From UBA2211 sp049302755 (GTDB lineage Bacteria; Patescibacteriota; Minisyncoccia; Minisyncoccales; Minisyncoccaceae), in assembly GCA_049302755.1 (NCBI GenBank), contig JBAQMK010000002.1, positions 186,001 through 250,000 on the forward strand: a stretch of DNA of 64,000 bases. Reading direction: 5' to 3'. Numbering within the stretch: position 1 is the first letter of the stretch; every line of letters starts with the position of its first letter. Shown here piece by piece: positions 13,468-22,924 of this stretch. Both the position numbers and the translations under genes were made by a program. The notes below the pieces were generated by a model. The model searched no databases, was not told the origin of the DNA, and was given only the letters and a program-made list of their open reading frames with translations.

Positions 13468-16351
13468 AGAAGAAGAAATATTAAAATTCTGGGAAGATAA
13501 CGATATCTTCCATAAATCAATCGAGAACAGAAAAGGTTCTCCTTATTTCAGTTTTTATGACGGTCCTCCTTTTGCGACCGGAAAACCTCACTACGGTCAC
13601 ATCTTAGCAACCACTATTAAGGATGCGGTTTTGAGATATTGGACAATGAAAGGGTATCAAGTCCCGAGAAGGGTGGGTTGGGATTGTCACGGTTTGCCAG
13701 TAGAAAACTTAATTGAAAAAGAATTAGGAATTAAAAACAAGAAACAGATTGAAGAGATGGGTATTCAGAAATTCAATGATGCTTGCCGGAATTCTGTTTT
13801 TGCCTGTGTTGATGATTTCCAAAAGACATTACAAAGGGTAGGCAGATGGGCTGATTACGATACAGCATATTCTACTTTAGAAAATAATTACATCGAATCG
13901 GTTTGGTGGGTTTTAAAACAATTATGGGATAAAGAGTTGGTAAACAGGAATTATCGAGTTTCTCCTTATTGTCCTCGTTGCGGAACCACTCTTTCTAATT
14001 TTGAAGTTAATCAGGGATACAAAGAAACCAGAGACAAATCTGTTTATGTTAAATTTAAGATAATTGATAATAAAGAATTCGAAGATACTTATTTATTAGT
14101 CTGGACGACTACCCCCTGGACGCTACCCGGTAACGTAGCTTTAGCGATAAACAAAGATTTAGAATACAGTTTTATCAAAACTGTCAGCAATCAGGAATAT
14201 GTTTTAGCGACCGACCGATTATTCATTATTGAAGAAGAATACAAGACTATCAGAAAATTCAAAGGCAAGGAATTAGTCGGAATAAAATATGAACCATTAT
14301 TTGATTATCTAAAAAAAGAAAAGGTAGATAATCTCAAGAATGCTTACCAGGTATTAAACGGTGATTTCGTTTCCAATGAAGATGGAACGGGAATCGTTCA
14401 TTTGAATCCTATGTACGGCGAAGATGACTTTAATATGGGTAAGACATATGAATTACCTTTATTCCATACAGTTGATATTGCCGGTAATTTCAAAAAAGAA
14501 GTAACTGACTTTGCGGGTATGCCGGTTAAAGAAGCTAACCCGAAGATTATTGATAATCTTAAAGAAAAAGAGCTTTTCTTTAAAGAGGAATTGATTGTTC
14601 ATGAATATCCTCATTGCTGGAGATGCGATACTCCTTTATTGTATTATGCAATCGAAAGCTGGTATGTCATGGTTACTAAAATCAAAGACAGATTATTAAA
14701 GAACAATGAGCAAATTCACTGGGTGCCGGATAATATTAAAGAGGGAAGATTTGGAAAATGGCTGGAAGGAGCGAGAGATTGGGATATTAGTCGAAGCAGA
14801 TTCTGGGGTGCTCCCATTCCGATTTGGCAATGTCCCGATTGCAAAGAAAAAATTTGCATCGGTTCAATTGAAGAAATAAAGAAATTAGCGGTTAAAGAAT
14901 ACGATTTAAAAGATCTTCATCGTCCATATATCGATGAAGTTGAATTGAAATGTAAATGCGGAGGGAAAATGAAAAGAACTCCCGAAGTATTTGATTGCTG
15001 GTTTGAATCAGGAAGTATGCCTTATGCGCAATGGCATTATCCTTTTGAAAACAAAGAATTGGTTGAGAAAACATATCCCGCCGACTTTATCGCTGAAGGA
15101 TTAGATCAAACCAGAGGTTGGTTCTATACTCTCCATGTTTTAGCCACTGCCTTAACAATTGATGATATTGGATTGGGAAAAGATCATCCGGCTTTTAAGA
15201 ATGTTATCGTTAATGGTTTGGTTTTGGATGATAAAGGAAGGAAGCTATCTAAGAAATTAAAGAACTATCCTGATCCAGCAGAAATGTTTGACACTTACGG
15301 CGCAGATTCTTTAAGGTATTTCCTTTTGGCTTCAACTTCAATCGGAGAAGATTATCGATTCTCCGGAGATAAAGTTAAAGAATACTGGAGAAAGATTGTT
15401 TCAGCTTTAGAAAACTGTTTTGTTTTTTACGAAACATATGCCGGAGAGATTAAAGAAATAAAAACAGAAAATCTGTTGGATAAATGGATTATTTCTAAAA
15501 CAGAAACATTGAATAGAGAAGTAATCAAATGGATGGATAAGTATGAATTAACCAAGGCTTCTCGATTATTCAATGACTACATTGATGATTTATCCAATTG
15601 GTACATTAGAAGATCAAGGAGAAGATTCCAGAAACCGGAAACTGAAAAGGAAAAAGATGAAGCCACTAATACCTTGAATTACGCTTTATTCAAGCTATCT
15701 AAACTGATGGCTCCTTTCACACCTTTCATTACCGAACAGATCTATTTAAAAATGAATGATAAAGGAAAGGAAAGTGTTCATTTGTGCGACTATCCTGAAC
15801 CACAATTAAATTTAATTAATGAAGAACTAGAAAATCAAATGATTTGGGCAAGGTCTGCGGTTAATTTAATTTTAGCCGATAGAGCGGAAAAGAAAATAAA
15901 AGTTAGACAACCCTTAAATTCAGCTAGACTTCCAGATAAAATAGATAATATTATTTTTAATACTACTTACAGAGAACCAATTCTTGAATTAATAAAAGAT
16001 GAAGTTAATGTTAAGAATATTGGTATTGATTTTAAACTTAGTGTAGGGGTTGGTGAATTCAAACTTAACTTAATTGATACTAATATTACTCCCGAACTGA
16101 AAGAAGAAGGAGAGGTAAGGGAAATAATCAGGCAAATTCAACAGATGAGGAAAGAGATGAACTTTGTTCCCGAAGATACTATCAATATTTACTTCCAACA
16201 ATCAGGATTATTTGATAGAATATTAGAAAGAAACAAGGAAACTATCTTAAAGGAGGTTTTAGCTAAAGAATTCGTTTCTTCAACCGAAGAAGGAATGAAA
16301 GAAATTAATATCGGTGAAGAAAAAATATTATTAAATATCAAAAAGATATAA
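13460..16351 (+). CDS. ileS: Isoleucyl-tRNA synthetase (eukaryote-like type 2)
   Basis: A 963-residue class Ia synthetase. The HIGH region reads PPFATGKPHYGHIL, followed by GWDCHGLPVE, and the KMSKS-equivalent is GRKLSKKLKN. The long CP1 editing insertion carries a zinc-type cluster (CPRCG) and LVWTTTPWTLP. The GKPHYGHIL form and KLSKKLKN are the style of type 2, eukaryote-like IleRS, often mupirocin-tolerant, rather than E. coli-like type 1. That assignment is from motif style. It is coupled to the phosphatase upstream and followed 1 nt later by two hypothetical genes. Confidence 0.96.
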   Translation: MNKEEEILKFWEDNDIFHKSIENRKGSPYFSFYDGPPFATGKPHYGHILATTIKDAVLRYWTMKGYQVPRRVGWDCHGLPVENLIEKELGIKNKKQIEEMGIQKFNDACRNSVFACVDDFQKTLQRVGRWADYDTAYSTLENNYIESVWWVLKQLWDKELVNRNYRVSPYCPRCGTTLSNFEVNQGYKETRDKSVYVKFKIIDNKEFEDTYLLVWTTTPWTLPGNVALAINKDLEYSFIKTVSNQEYVLATDRLFIIEEEYKTIRKFKGKELVGIKYEPLFDYLKKEKVDNLKNAYQVLNGDFVSNEDGTGIVHLNPMYGEDDFNMGKTYELPLFHTVDIAGNFKKEVTDFAGMPVKEANPKIIDNLKEKELFFKEELIVHEYPHCWRCDTPLLYYAIESWYVMVTKIKDRLLKNNEQIHWVPDNIKEGRFGKWLEGARDWDISRSRFWGAPIPIWQCPDCKEKICIGSIEEIKKLAVKEYDLKDLHRPYIDEVELKCKCGGKMKRTPEVFDCWFESGSMPYAQWHYPFENKELVEKTYPADFIAEGLDQTRGWFYTLHVLATALTIDDIGLGKDHPAFKNVIVNGLVLDDKGRKLSKKLKNYPDPAEMFDTYGADSLRYFLLASTSIGEDYRFSGDKVKEYWRKIVSALENCFVFYETYAGEIKEIKTENLLDKWIISKTETLNREVIKWMDKYELTKASRLFNDYIDDLSNWYIRRSRRRFQKPETEKEKDEATNTLNYALFKLSKLMAPFTPFITEQIYLKMNDKGKESVHLCDYPEPQLNLINEELENQMIWARSAVNLILADRAEKKIKVRQPLNSARLPDKIDNIIFNTTYREPILELIKDEVNVKNIGIDFKLSVGVGEFKLNLIDTNITPELKEEGEVREIIRQIQQMRKEMNFVPEDTINIYFQQSGLFDRILERNKETILKEVLAKEFVSSTEEGMKEINIGEEKILLNIKKI

Positions 16352-16352
16352 T

Positions 16353-16727
16353 ATGGGTTTTTTCAGAGATTTTATCTTAGGCCAGCCTCTTGAGAAAGAA
16401 AAAGAAGAAGAGAATGGTAAAGAGGAGAAACCGGTAGAAGAAAAGCCGAAATCAGTTTTTGACGGCGGCAAGAATCTTTCTAAAAAAGACCTTATTGGTT
16501 TGGCCGGACACAAGGATTTATACGGCAATATTTATAATACCGGAGAGTATGCTTCTAATAGAAGTCAAATAACAAAGATTGTCGAAGATGCTTTAGCTTT
16601 TAAGAAAAACAGTTTTGAAACTTTTAGCAAAGATGAAATCAGGAGAATTGCGACTACCTTAAAGAATAAGTCTGACCGTGCTTCTCAATTAGCCGGAAAA
16701 TCATTAGAAGAAGTCTTGAAGCAATAA
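16353..16727 (+). CDS. Hypothetical protein with charged N-terminus (124 aa), paralogue of the next gene
   Basis: I do not recognise a family. Residues about 15-40 are almost all Glu, Lys and Pro and should be disordered. The rest is helical, with GLAGHKDLYGNIY and a motif FSKDEIRRIATTLKNK. That motif and the overall helical pattern are echoed in the neighbouring 160-residue protein (YTQAELRKITRDIEKE), so the two look like diverged tandem paralogues. No signal peptide or membrane segment is seen. The gene starts 1 nt after ileS and 2 nt separate it from the next gene, so all are one operon. Confidence 0.8.
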   Translation: MGFFRDFILGQPLEKEKEEENGKEEKPVEEKPKSVFDGGKNLSKKDLIGLAGHKDLYGNIYNTGEYASNRSQITKIVEDALAFKKNSFETFSKDEIRRIATTLKNKSDRASQLAGKSLEEVLKQ

Positions 16728-16729
16728 TT

Positions 16730-17212
16730 ATGGAAAATAATCCTCCAACTAAAAATGATAACGGTTCGAATAACTCCTTTATGGGTCAAGGCATCGGAGG
16801 TAATCCATTTTTGAGGTCCGATACCGATAACAAGAATCCGGCCATCAGAGATGAAAGCAAAGGTCCGGGGGCAACTAGAAAATTTGCCAGACCGGAACCA
16901 AAGAAAGAACCACCGGCTGCTAAGCCGTCATTCTTTAAGGGAAGGAGAGATGTTACTGCGAGAGAGATACTTTGGAAATTGGGACAGCCCGATGCTTATA
17001 AGAATTTATGGGGCGGAAAATCTTTAATGTATAAAGACAAGATGAAAGCCTTAGCGGAAAAGCATTTCACTAAGGGACAATACCAACACTATACTCAGGC
17101 TGAATTAAGAAAGATTACCAGGGATATAGAAAAAGAGGTGAATAAAGAGACGGGCTCTTGGTACTCTGCTCGAAAAGATATGATTAATAGGGTAAAAGAT
17201 ATAATAAATTAA
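16730..17212 (+). CDS. Hypothetical protein with disordered N-terminus (160 aa), paralogue of the previous gene
   Basis: The first 65 residues or so are low-complexity (Asn, Gly, Pro, Lys, Arg) and probably disordered. The C-terminal half is helical, with ILWKLGQPDAYKNLWGG and YTQAELRKITRDIEKE, aligning by eye with the protein encoded just upstream. No family is recognised. The stop is 1 nt before the start of the membrane-anchored surface protein gene. The pair's position between ileS and surface genes gives no clear functional clue. Confidence 0.8.
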   Translation: MENNPPTKNDNGSNNSFMGQGIGGNPFLRSDTDNKNPAIRDESKGPGATRKFARPEPKKEPPAAKPSFFKGRRDVTAREILWKLGQPDAYKNLWGGKSLMYKDKMKALAEKHFTKGQYQHYTQAELRKITRDIEKEVNKETGSWYSARKDMINRVKDIIN

Positions 17213-17213
17213 A

Positions 17214-18845
17214 ATGAAAAAAAGATTAATCGCTACAATTTTAGTTGTCCTATCTATTATCGGAATAGGAACCTATCTCTCCTGGCAGAGTATGTCTTTT
17301 TCTAAAGAAGCTCTAAAGTTGGAAATATTAGGACCAGAAAAGACAACGATCGGAGAAGATGTTGAATATGTTGTTAAGATGAAAAACAACGGTAGTATTA
17401 GATTGGAAAGCCCAGAATTGATTTTTAATTATCCCGAAGGTTCGATTATCGGAGAAACAGAAAGCAAAGTTAAAGTGATGAGCGCTGATGATTTAGGCGG
17501 AGATATTTATCCCGGCGAAGAAAGGTCATTTAAATTCAATGCCCGATTATTGGGAAAAGAGAGAGACACCCGAGTTGCTAAAGTCAGTGTTTCTTTCCAA
17601 CCTAAAGATTTAAAAACCAGAAGTGAAGTTTCTACAACCTTTACCACGATCTTAGGCGAGATACCTTTGAATCTATCTATCGATGTTGCTTCTAAGGCAT
17701 CAACCGGAAAAGCTTTAACTTTTAGAGTCAATTATTCTTCCAATGTTACTTATCCCTTAGAAGACTTAACTTGCTATGTTGAAATGCCGGATGATTTCGA
17801 ATTCCTTTATTCACAACCCAAGGGAATGGATAATACTCAGTGGGATATCGCAGCTTTGAATGAAGGCGGGGCGGGAAAGATAGAAATATCCGGAATCTTG
17901 AACGGACAATCAATGGAGCAAAAAGTATTTAAAGCTCGAATCGGAATTTGGCAAGACGGCAATTTTATTCTTCTAAAGGAAGTGATTAGAGGAGTGGAGA
18001 TTGTTGCTCCGGCTTTGTATATCACTCAGAAAGTGAACAATGATGAAAATTATGTTGCTTCGGCCGGAGACCAGTTGCATTATGAAATTACTTTCAGGAA
18101 TGTCGGAGATAATGCTTTACAGGATTTGGTTTTGATTACCAGAATAGAGGGCAATCAATTTGATTTGAATTCAATCAAATCAACTGACGGAAAATATCAA
18201 GCCGGAGATAATTCAATTGTCTGGGAAGTAGACAAGATTCCCGAACTAAGGCTTTTAGAAGTCGGACAGGCCGGCAAGGTTGAATTTTGGGTTAATGTTA
18301 AATCGCCCTGGGAAATGAAGTCATTAAATGACAAGAATCCTATCTTAAAGAATAAGGTAACCTTGGGAGAAGCCAGGCAGGAATTCTTGACTAAGATTAA
18401 TTCAATCATTACTGCGGAACAGAAGCTTTATTCCGAGAATAAATATTTTGAAAACTCAGGACCTTATCCGCTACAAACCGGACAGAAGACTACTTTGACT
18501 GTTGAATGGAAGGCAATTAATAATTATAACGATATCGAGAATGCTAAGATGGTCACAGTTTTGCCAGAAAGCATTACTTTCCTTGGTAATACCTATCCAG
18601 AAGGAACAGAGATAACTCACGACAGCAATACCAGTGAGGTGGTTTGCAATATCGGCAGTCTTCCAGCCGGGTCGGGAGTGATAAAAGATGCGAAGATTTG
18701 CGCTTTTCAAATTTCAGTACAGCCTGAATTAGCTGACGAAGCTATTATTCTTCTTGGTTCGGCCCAGCTTTCAGGAACAGATCAATGGACAAACAAAACA
18801 CTAACCACAAAAACAGAAACTCTTTACGGACAAATGAGTCAATAG
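17214..18845 (+). CDS. Membrane-anchored surface protein with DUF11/CARDB-like repeats
   Basis: A 543-residue protein. Residues about 4-25 form a signal-anchor (KKRLIATILVVLSIIGIGTYL). The rest is a string of beta-rich segments of the type found in bacterial surface proteins. Recurrent features are EYVVKMKNNG, LTFRVNYSSN, LHYEITFRNVG with DLVLITRI, and TLTVEWKAIN with AKMVTVLP, the 'conserved repeat' pattern of DUF11/CARDB domains. It should sit outside the cytoplasmic membrane as a structural or adhesive protein. A pilin-like gene overlaps its 3' end by 61 nt. No cell-wall sorting motif is visible. Confidence 0.75.
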   Translation: MKKRLIATILVVLSIIGIGTYLSWQSMSFSKEALKLEILGPEKTTIGEDVEYVVKMKNNGSIRLESPELIFNYPEGSIIGETESKVKVMSADDLGGDIYPGEERSFKFNARLLGKERDTRVAKVSVSFQPKDLKTRSEVSTTFTTILGEIPLNLSIDVASKASTGKALTFRVNYSSNVTYPLEDLTCYVEMPDDFEFLYSQPKGMDNTQWDIAALNEGGAGKIEISGILNGQSMEQKVFKARIGIWQDGNFILLKEVIRGVEIVAPALYITQKVNNDENYVASAGDQLHYEITFRNVGDNALQDLVLITRIEGNQFDLNSIKSTDGKYQAGDNSIVWEVDKIPELRLLEVGQAGKVEFWVNVKSPWEMKSLNDKNPILKNKVTLGEARQEFLTKINSIITAEQKLYSENKYFENSGPYPLQTGQKTTLTVEWKAINNYNDIENAKMVTVLPESITFLGNTYPEGTEITHDSNTSEVVCNIGSLPAGSGVIKDAKICAFQISVQPELADEAIILLGSAQLSGTDQWTNKTLTTKTETLYGQMSQ

Positions 18846-19252
18846 ACTTTAGTGGTCCGGAAAAAATTAAGATAATTTTCAAATTCTTAGTTATTTTTGT
18901 TGTCTTTACTGTTTCTCTAAGTCTACCTTTATATGTGTCGTATAAAACCCAGCAGAATGCGAAAATGATGAGAATAAAGATGGATATGAATCAATTAAGG
19001 AATTGGGCCGAAGTTTATAAGATTGAAAATAATAGTTACATTGGACTAGAGAATAATGTAGAAATTAAAAGAGTTTTTGAAGAGATTAAAACAATGGACG
19101 GACTAACGGTTATTTTTGTGAGTGCTGACGGTAAAAGTTTTTGTTGTCGAACAAATTTTTCAAATACAAGATTGGGAAGCTGGTGTATTGATAATTCAGG
19201 ACGCGTCGGAGATGATGTAAAATGTACCACCAATCATATTGAATGTGAATAA
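18785..19252 (+). CDS. Pilin-like single-pass membrane protein
   Basis: A 155-residue protein with a charged N-terminal tail (about 1-28), one strong hydrophobic helix (about 31-52), a helix QQNAKMMRIKMDMNQLRNWAE, and a small C-terminal beta domain with four cysteines that may pair as disulfides. The hydrophobic helix followed by a heptad-like helix and a small globular domain is the layout of type IV pseudopilins. The usual Gly plus Phe-Thr-Leu-type prepilin cleavage site is not evident. The ATG at 18785 gives a 61-nt overlap with the upstream gene; no later in-frame ATG precedes the membrane helix. Confidence 0.65.
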   Translation: MDKQNTNHKNRNSLRTNESIDFSGPEKIKIIFKFLVIFVVFTVSLSLPLYVSYKTQQNAKMMRIKMDMNQLRNWAEVYKIENNSYIGLENNVEIKRVFEEIKTMDGLTVIFVSADGKSFCCRTNFSNTRLGSWCIDNSGRVGDDVKCTTNHIECE

Positions 19253-19271
19253 TTTTACTAAGATTTCATAA

Positions 19272-19305
19272 AAGCCGATAAAACTTGGCTTATTTCAGCT
19301 TTTTT
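19272..19305 (+). terminator. Weak terminator overlapping the glyS promoter
   Basis: AAGCC (19272-19276) pairs with GGCTT (19287-19291), and an alternative AAAGC/GCTTT pairing ends in a T run at 19300-19305. The stems are short. Confidence 0.4.
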
Positions 19306-19313
19306 GATAGTAT
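19285..19313 (+). promoter_or_regulatory. Promoter for glyS
   Basis: TTGGCT (19285-19290), 17 bp, TAGTAT (19308-19313). The -10 ends 8 nt before the ATG at 19322, so the transcript is leaderless or nearly so. The upstream in-frame start at 19304 lies inside this promoter. Confidence 0.6.
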
Positions 19314-19321
19314 ATACATAT

Positions 19322-20656
19322 ATGGAAAACAGCTTTGAAAAAATAGTTTCATTTACCAAAAGAAGAGGTTTTGTCTTTCAATCATCGGATATTTACGGTG
19401 GATTGGGCGGTTTTTATGACTTCGGACCTTTGGGAGTGGAATTAAAAAAGAATATTAAAGATTCATGGTGGAATGCCATGACTAGAAGAAGAGATGATAT
19501 TGTCGGATTGGACAGTTCAATCGTCATGAATCCCAATATCTGGAAAGCATCGGGTCATACCGAGAATTTTTCTGATCCTTTATCAGAATGCAAGTCATGC
19601 CACAAAAGATTCAGAACCGATCACTTGGATGATAAAATCAAGTGTCCGGAGTGTGGCGGTGAATTAACCGAAGCCAGGAATTTCAATCTGATGTTTAGAA
19701 CTTTTATCGGACCGGTTGAAGACAGTGCTTCGATTGCATATCTTCGTCCCGAAACAGCTCAGGGTATTTTCGTTAACTACAAAAATATTGTTGATACACA
19801 GAGAGTTAAATTACCTTTCGGTATTGCTCAGATTGGAAAAGCTTTTAGAAACGAAATAACTCCTGGTAATTTTATTTTTAGACTTCGTGAGTTTGAACAA
19901 ATGGAAATGGAATATTTTGTAAAACCGGGAACTGAAAACGATATTTTTAAAAAGATAGTTGAAGAAAGAATGAATTGGTATGTTAATGATTTGGGAATTA
20001 AGAAAGAGAATTTGAGATTAAGATATCACGAGAAAGAAGAATTGGCTCATTATGCTATCGGTTGCGTTGATGTTGAATATAAGTTTCCAATCGGTTGGTC
20101 GGAGATTGAAGGTATTGCCAGTCGTGGAAATTATGATTTAACCCAGCACCAGAAGCATTCTGGTCAGGATTTAACTTATTACGAAGAAGCAACTAAGGAA
20201 AGATATATTCCTTATGTGATTGAACCTTCTTGCGGAGTGGAAAGAGTTTTCTTGGCTTGCTTATGCGATGCCTATACTGAAATCGAAGGTGGCAGAACAA
20301 CTACAACCGAATCGGCAAAAGAAACAGAATTCTTATTGAAGCTTAATAAAAAGATTGCTCCGATTAAAGTAGCGATCCTTCCTTTGGTTAAGAATAAGGA
20401 AAATGTTACTGCGAAAGCCAGAGAGGTTTACGATTTATTAAAAGAGCAATTCAATTGCCAATACGATGAAGTCGGTGCAATCGGCAGAAGATATAGAAGG
20501 CATGATGAAATCGGAACTCCCTATGCCATTACTATTGATTTTGAAACTTTGGAAGACAATGCGGTTACGGTAAGAAGCAGAGATACGATGGAACAAAAAA
20601 GAATAAAAATAGACGAATTAATTTCTATATTAAAAAAGGAAATATATGAAAATTAA
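19322..20656 (+). CDS. glyS: Glycyl-tRNA synthetase (homodimeric class II type)
   Basis: A 444-residue class II synthetase. It opens with GFVFQSSDIYGGLGGFYDFG, typical of the alpha2-type GlyRS, has a four-cysteine insertion (CKSCHK...CPECGG), the motif 2 region GKAFRNEITPGNF, and motif 3 near PYVIEPSCGVER. The C-terminal anticodon-binding domain starts near IAPIKVAILPL. The start at 19322 follows the promoter geometry. It overlaps the next gene by 11 nt. Confidence 0.96.
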   Translation: MENSFEKIVSFTKRRGFVFQSSDIYGGLGGFYDFGPLGVELKKNIKDSWWNAMTRRRDDIVGLDSSIVMNPNIWKASGHTENFSDPLSECKSCHKRFRTDHLDDKIKCPECGGELTEARNFNLMFRTFIGPVEDSASIAYLRPETAQGIFVNYKNIVDTQRVKLPFGIAQIGKAFRNEITPGNFIFRLREFEQMEMEYFVKPGTENDIFKKIVEERMNWYVNDLGIKKENLRLRYHEKEELAHYAIGCVDVEYKFPIGWSEIEGIASRGNYDLTQHQKHSGQDLTYYEEATKERYIPYVIEPSCGVERVFLACLCDAYTEIEGGRTTTTESAKETEFLLKLNKKIAPIKVAILPLVKNKENVTAKAREVYDLLKEQFNCQYDEVGAIGRRYRRHDEIGTPYAITIDFETLEDNAVTVRSRDTMEQKRIKIDELISILKKEIYEN

Positions 20657-21674
20657 AGTTCCTTATACTTTAAGTCTTCTATTTCCCGTCATCGGATGGT
20701 CTATTCTTTGCAGTGTTTTCGCTTATTTTTTAATCATTACTATTGCTAATTTTGAAGAACCGGCAGCGGAGCGTGCTTTTATGGTATTAACTCCGCTCTA
20801 TGTTATTTTGTTTAGTATCTGGTCATTTTTAAGATACAGCGGAACCGGATTCTTGACCGACAACAATATCAGATTGATAAATAAAAATGTTACCACGAAA
20901 GGAATAGCTCCGAGTCTATCAACTGAAGAGATTAAAGACACTTTTAATGCCTTGGCTTTTGTTTGCAAGGGAAGTGCCATTAATGTTTTGGCCAGCGGAT
21001 TATCAGTCATGGTTTTGGTTCTTTTAACCGAGTGGTTTAATTTGGCTTCGAATTTTGAAATGCTGATAATTGTTTGCGGTGGAGCGGTTGCTTTGTTTTT
21101 CTCTTGCGCTTTTGCAGCTTTTTTCTGCCAGCAATCAATGTTTCCGGCGATAAAAGAATGCCGCAGAATATTAATAGAGAGAGATGATGAGATAGATAAG
21201 ATGGAATATCCGGGAATCGGAGGTAAATTCTTCTTCTTGTTTTTCTTACCGTTTTTTACCATCTTAACCGTTTTATTGGCGGTCCGTCCTTTTAATTTTA
21301 ATGTGGCGATTATTTGCTTAATCAGTTTGGGAATGACTTTTGTTATTGACCGAGTCTTACTGGTTTATTTAACTAGTACTTTAAAAGAATTAGAAGCGTT
21401 TGCTGTAGAATTACCTAAAGGAGGAGAAAGGGCCGTCTTTATCACCGGCAGCTTGGATAGAGAAATTGTTAATCTGTCTCAAAGCTTGAATGCGGCTTCA
21501 GAAAAAATGTATGGTTCAAAAAGCGAATTGGAACAATCTCAAGAAGAGATGGCAAAAAGAGTTAATGAGTTAGAGAAGTTTTTTGAATTAACGGTAAACA
21601 GGGAGGTAAAAATGGTTGAATTAAAGAAAGAGTTAAAAAAATACAAAGGAGATGTACAAGAAGACGACGCTTAA
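20646..21674 (+). CDS. Six-helix membrane protein with HAMP-like and coiled-coil tail
   Basis: A 342-residue protein with about six hydrophobic segments between residues 10 and 240, then a linker and a HAMP-like stretch (ELEAFAVELPKGG), then a long helical tail with heptad character (about 280-335). This looks like the input half of a membrane histidine kinase or chemoreceptor, but there is no kinase, cyclase or methyl-accepting domain. It might act as a sensor by protein contact or organise something at the membrane; this is inference. It overlaps glyS by 11 nt and the M16 peptidase by 23 nt. Confidence 0.65.
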   Translation: MKIKVPYTLSLLFPVIGWSILCSVFAYFLIITIANFEEPAAERAFMVLTPLYVILFSIWSFLRYSGTGFLTDNNIRLINKNVTTKGIAPSLSTEEIKDTFNALAFVCKGSAINVLASGLSVMVLVLLTEWFNLASNFEMLIIVCGGAVALFFSCAFAAFFCQQSMFPAIKECRRILIERDDEIDKMEYPGIGGKFFFLFFLPFFTILTVLLAVRPFNFNVAIICLISLGMTFVIDRVLLVYLTSTLKELEAFAVELPKGGERAVFITGSLDREIVNLSQSLNAASEKMYGSKSELEQSQEEMAKRVNELEKFFELTVNREVKMVELKKELKKYKGDVQEDDA

Positions 21675-22920
21675 AAACGGATTAAGAATAATCACTGTTC
21701 CTCAGAAAGAAACCAAGGCAGTTACAGTTTTAGTTATGACCGGAACAGGATTGAAATATGAAAAAAAAGAATTGGTGGGAATTTCTCATTTTGTTGAGCA
21801 TATGTCTTTTAAGGGAACGAAGAAAAGAAAGGGACCGATGGAAGTTTCTGGAGAAATGGATAAAATCGGAGGAGAAATAGATGCTTTTACCGGAGAAGAA
21901 TATACCGGATATTATGCTAAAGTTGATGCCACACATTTTGATACTGCTATAGACTGGGTAGCCGATATTTTCATCAATTCGGTTATACCGCTAAAAGAGC
22001 TTGAAACAGAGAGAGGGGTTATCATCGAAGAGATTAAAATGTATTACGATAATCCAATGAGAAACATTGGAGATATTTGGAGAAAAACATTGTATGGTGA
22101 TCAACCGGCCGGATGGTTTTTAGGTGGAACAAAAAAGTCAGTTTCAAACATTAAAAGAAATGATTTGCTTGATTACATTCATTCTCAATATACGGCAAAG
22201 AATACAGTTATTTGTATTGTCGGAAATATTAAAGAAAGAAAAGTCATAGAGGAGGTGAAGAAGTGTTTTTCTAAAATATCAACATCAGATAGTAAAGGAA
22301 AAGTTCCGGTGATTGATGAGCAATCAGAGCCTAATGTGTTTGTTTTTGATAAGAAAACAAAACAAACAACCATGGCTTTAGGAGTAAGGGGATATCATCA
22401 TTTACATAAAGATAAATACGTATTAGATGTGATGGCAGCTCTTTTGGGAGGCATGATGAGTTCAAGAATGTTTAATGAAGTTAGAGAAAAATTGGGAGCA
22501 GCTTATTACGTAGCGACGTATAACGAGACAGAGACGGACACCGGGTCATTAGCAACCTTTGCCGGCATAGATAGCTTGAAGATTAATAAGGTTATCGAAA
22601 CAATTTTAAATGAATACAAGAAGCTGACAAGGGTAAAAGTTTCACAAGACGAATTAAAGAAGACTAAAGATTATTTAAGAGGAAAAATAGTCATAGGTAT
22701 GGAATCTTCAGACGCTCGAGCCATGTTTTATTCTACTCAGGAGTTGTTAAAGAATAAAATTTTAACCGTTGAAGAGGTTATTAAAGGAATAGATAAAGTT
22801 ACCTCAGAAGACATAATGAGAGTCGCTAAAGATATCTTTAAAGAAGAAAAATTAAATTTAGCAATTATCGGCCCATATAAGGGAAAAGAAGAAGAGTTTA
22901 AAAAAATATTAAAATTTTAA
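21652..22920 (+). CDS. M16-family zinc metallopeptidase
   Basis: A 422-residue peptidase with the inverted zinc motif HFVEH (H-x-x-E-H) near residue 50 and a downstream glutamate in ERGVIIEEIKMYYDNP, as in processing-peptidase-like M16 enzymes. The second half, with the typical AAYYVATYNET region, is the non-catalytic homologous domain. No signal peptide is visible, so it should act in the cytoplasm, degrading or trimming peptides. The ATG lies inside the upstream gene with an AAGGAG just before it. It is part of the operon from glyS to tatD. Confidence 0.9.
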   Translation: MYKKTTLKNGLRIITVPQKETKAVTVLVMTGTGLKYEKKELVGISHFVEHMSFKGTKKRKGPMEVSGEMDKIGGEIDAFTGEEYTGYYAKVDATHFDTAIDWVADIFINSVIPLKELETERGVIIEEIKMYYDNPMRNIGDIWRKTLYGDQPAGWFLGGTKKSVSNIKRNDLLDYIHSQYTAKNTVICIVGNIKERKVIEEVKKCFSKISTSDSKGKVPVIDEQSEPNVFVFDKKTKQTTMALGVRGYHHLHKDKYVLDVMAALLGGMMSSRMFNEVREKLGAAYYVATYNETETDTGSLATFAGIDSLKINKVIETILNEYKKLTRVKVSQDELKKTKDYLRGKIVIGMESSDARAMFYSTQELLKNKILTVEEVIKGIDKVTSEDIMRVAKDIFKEEKLNLAIIGPYKGKEEEFKKILKF

Positions 22921-22924
22921 AAAT

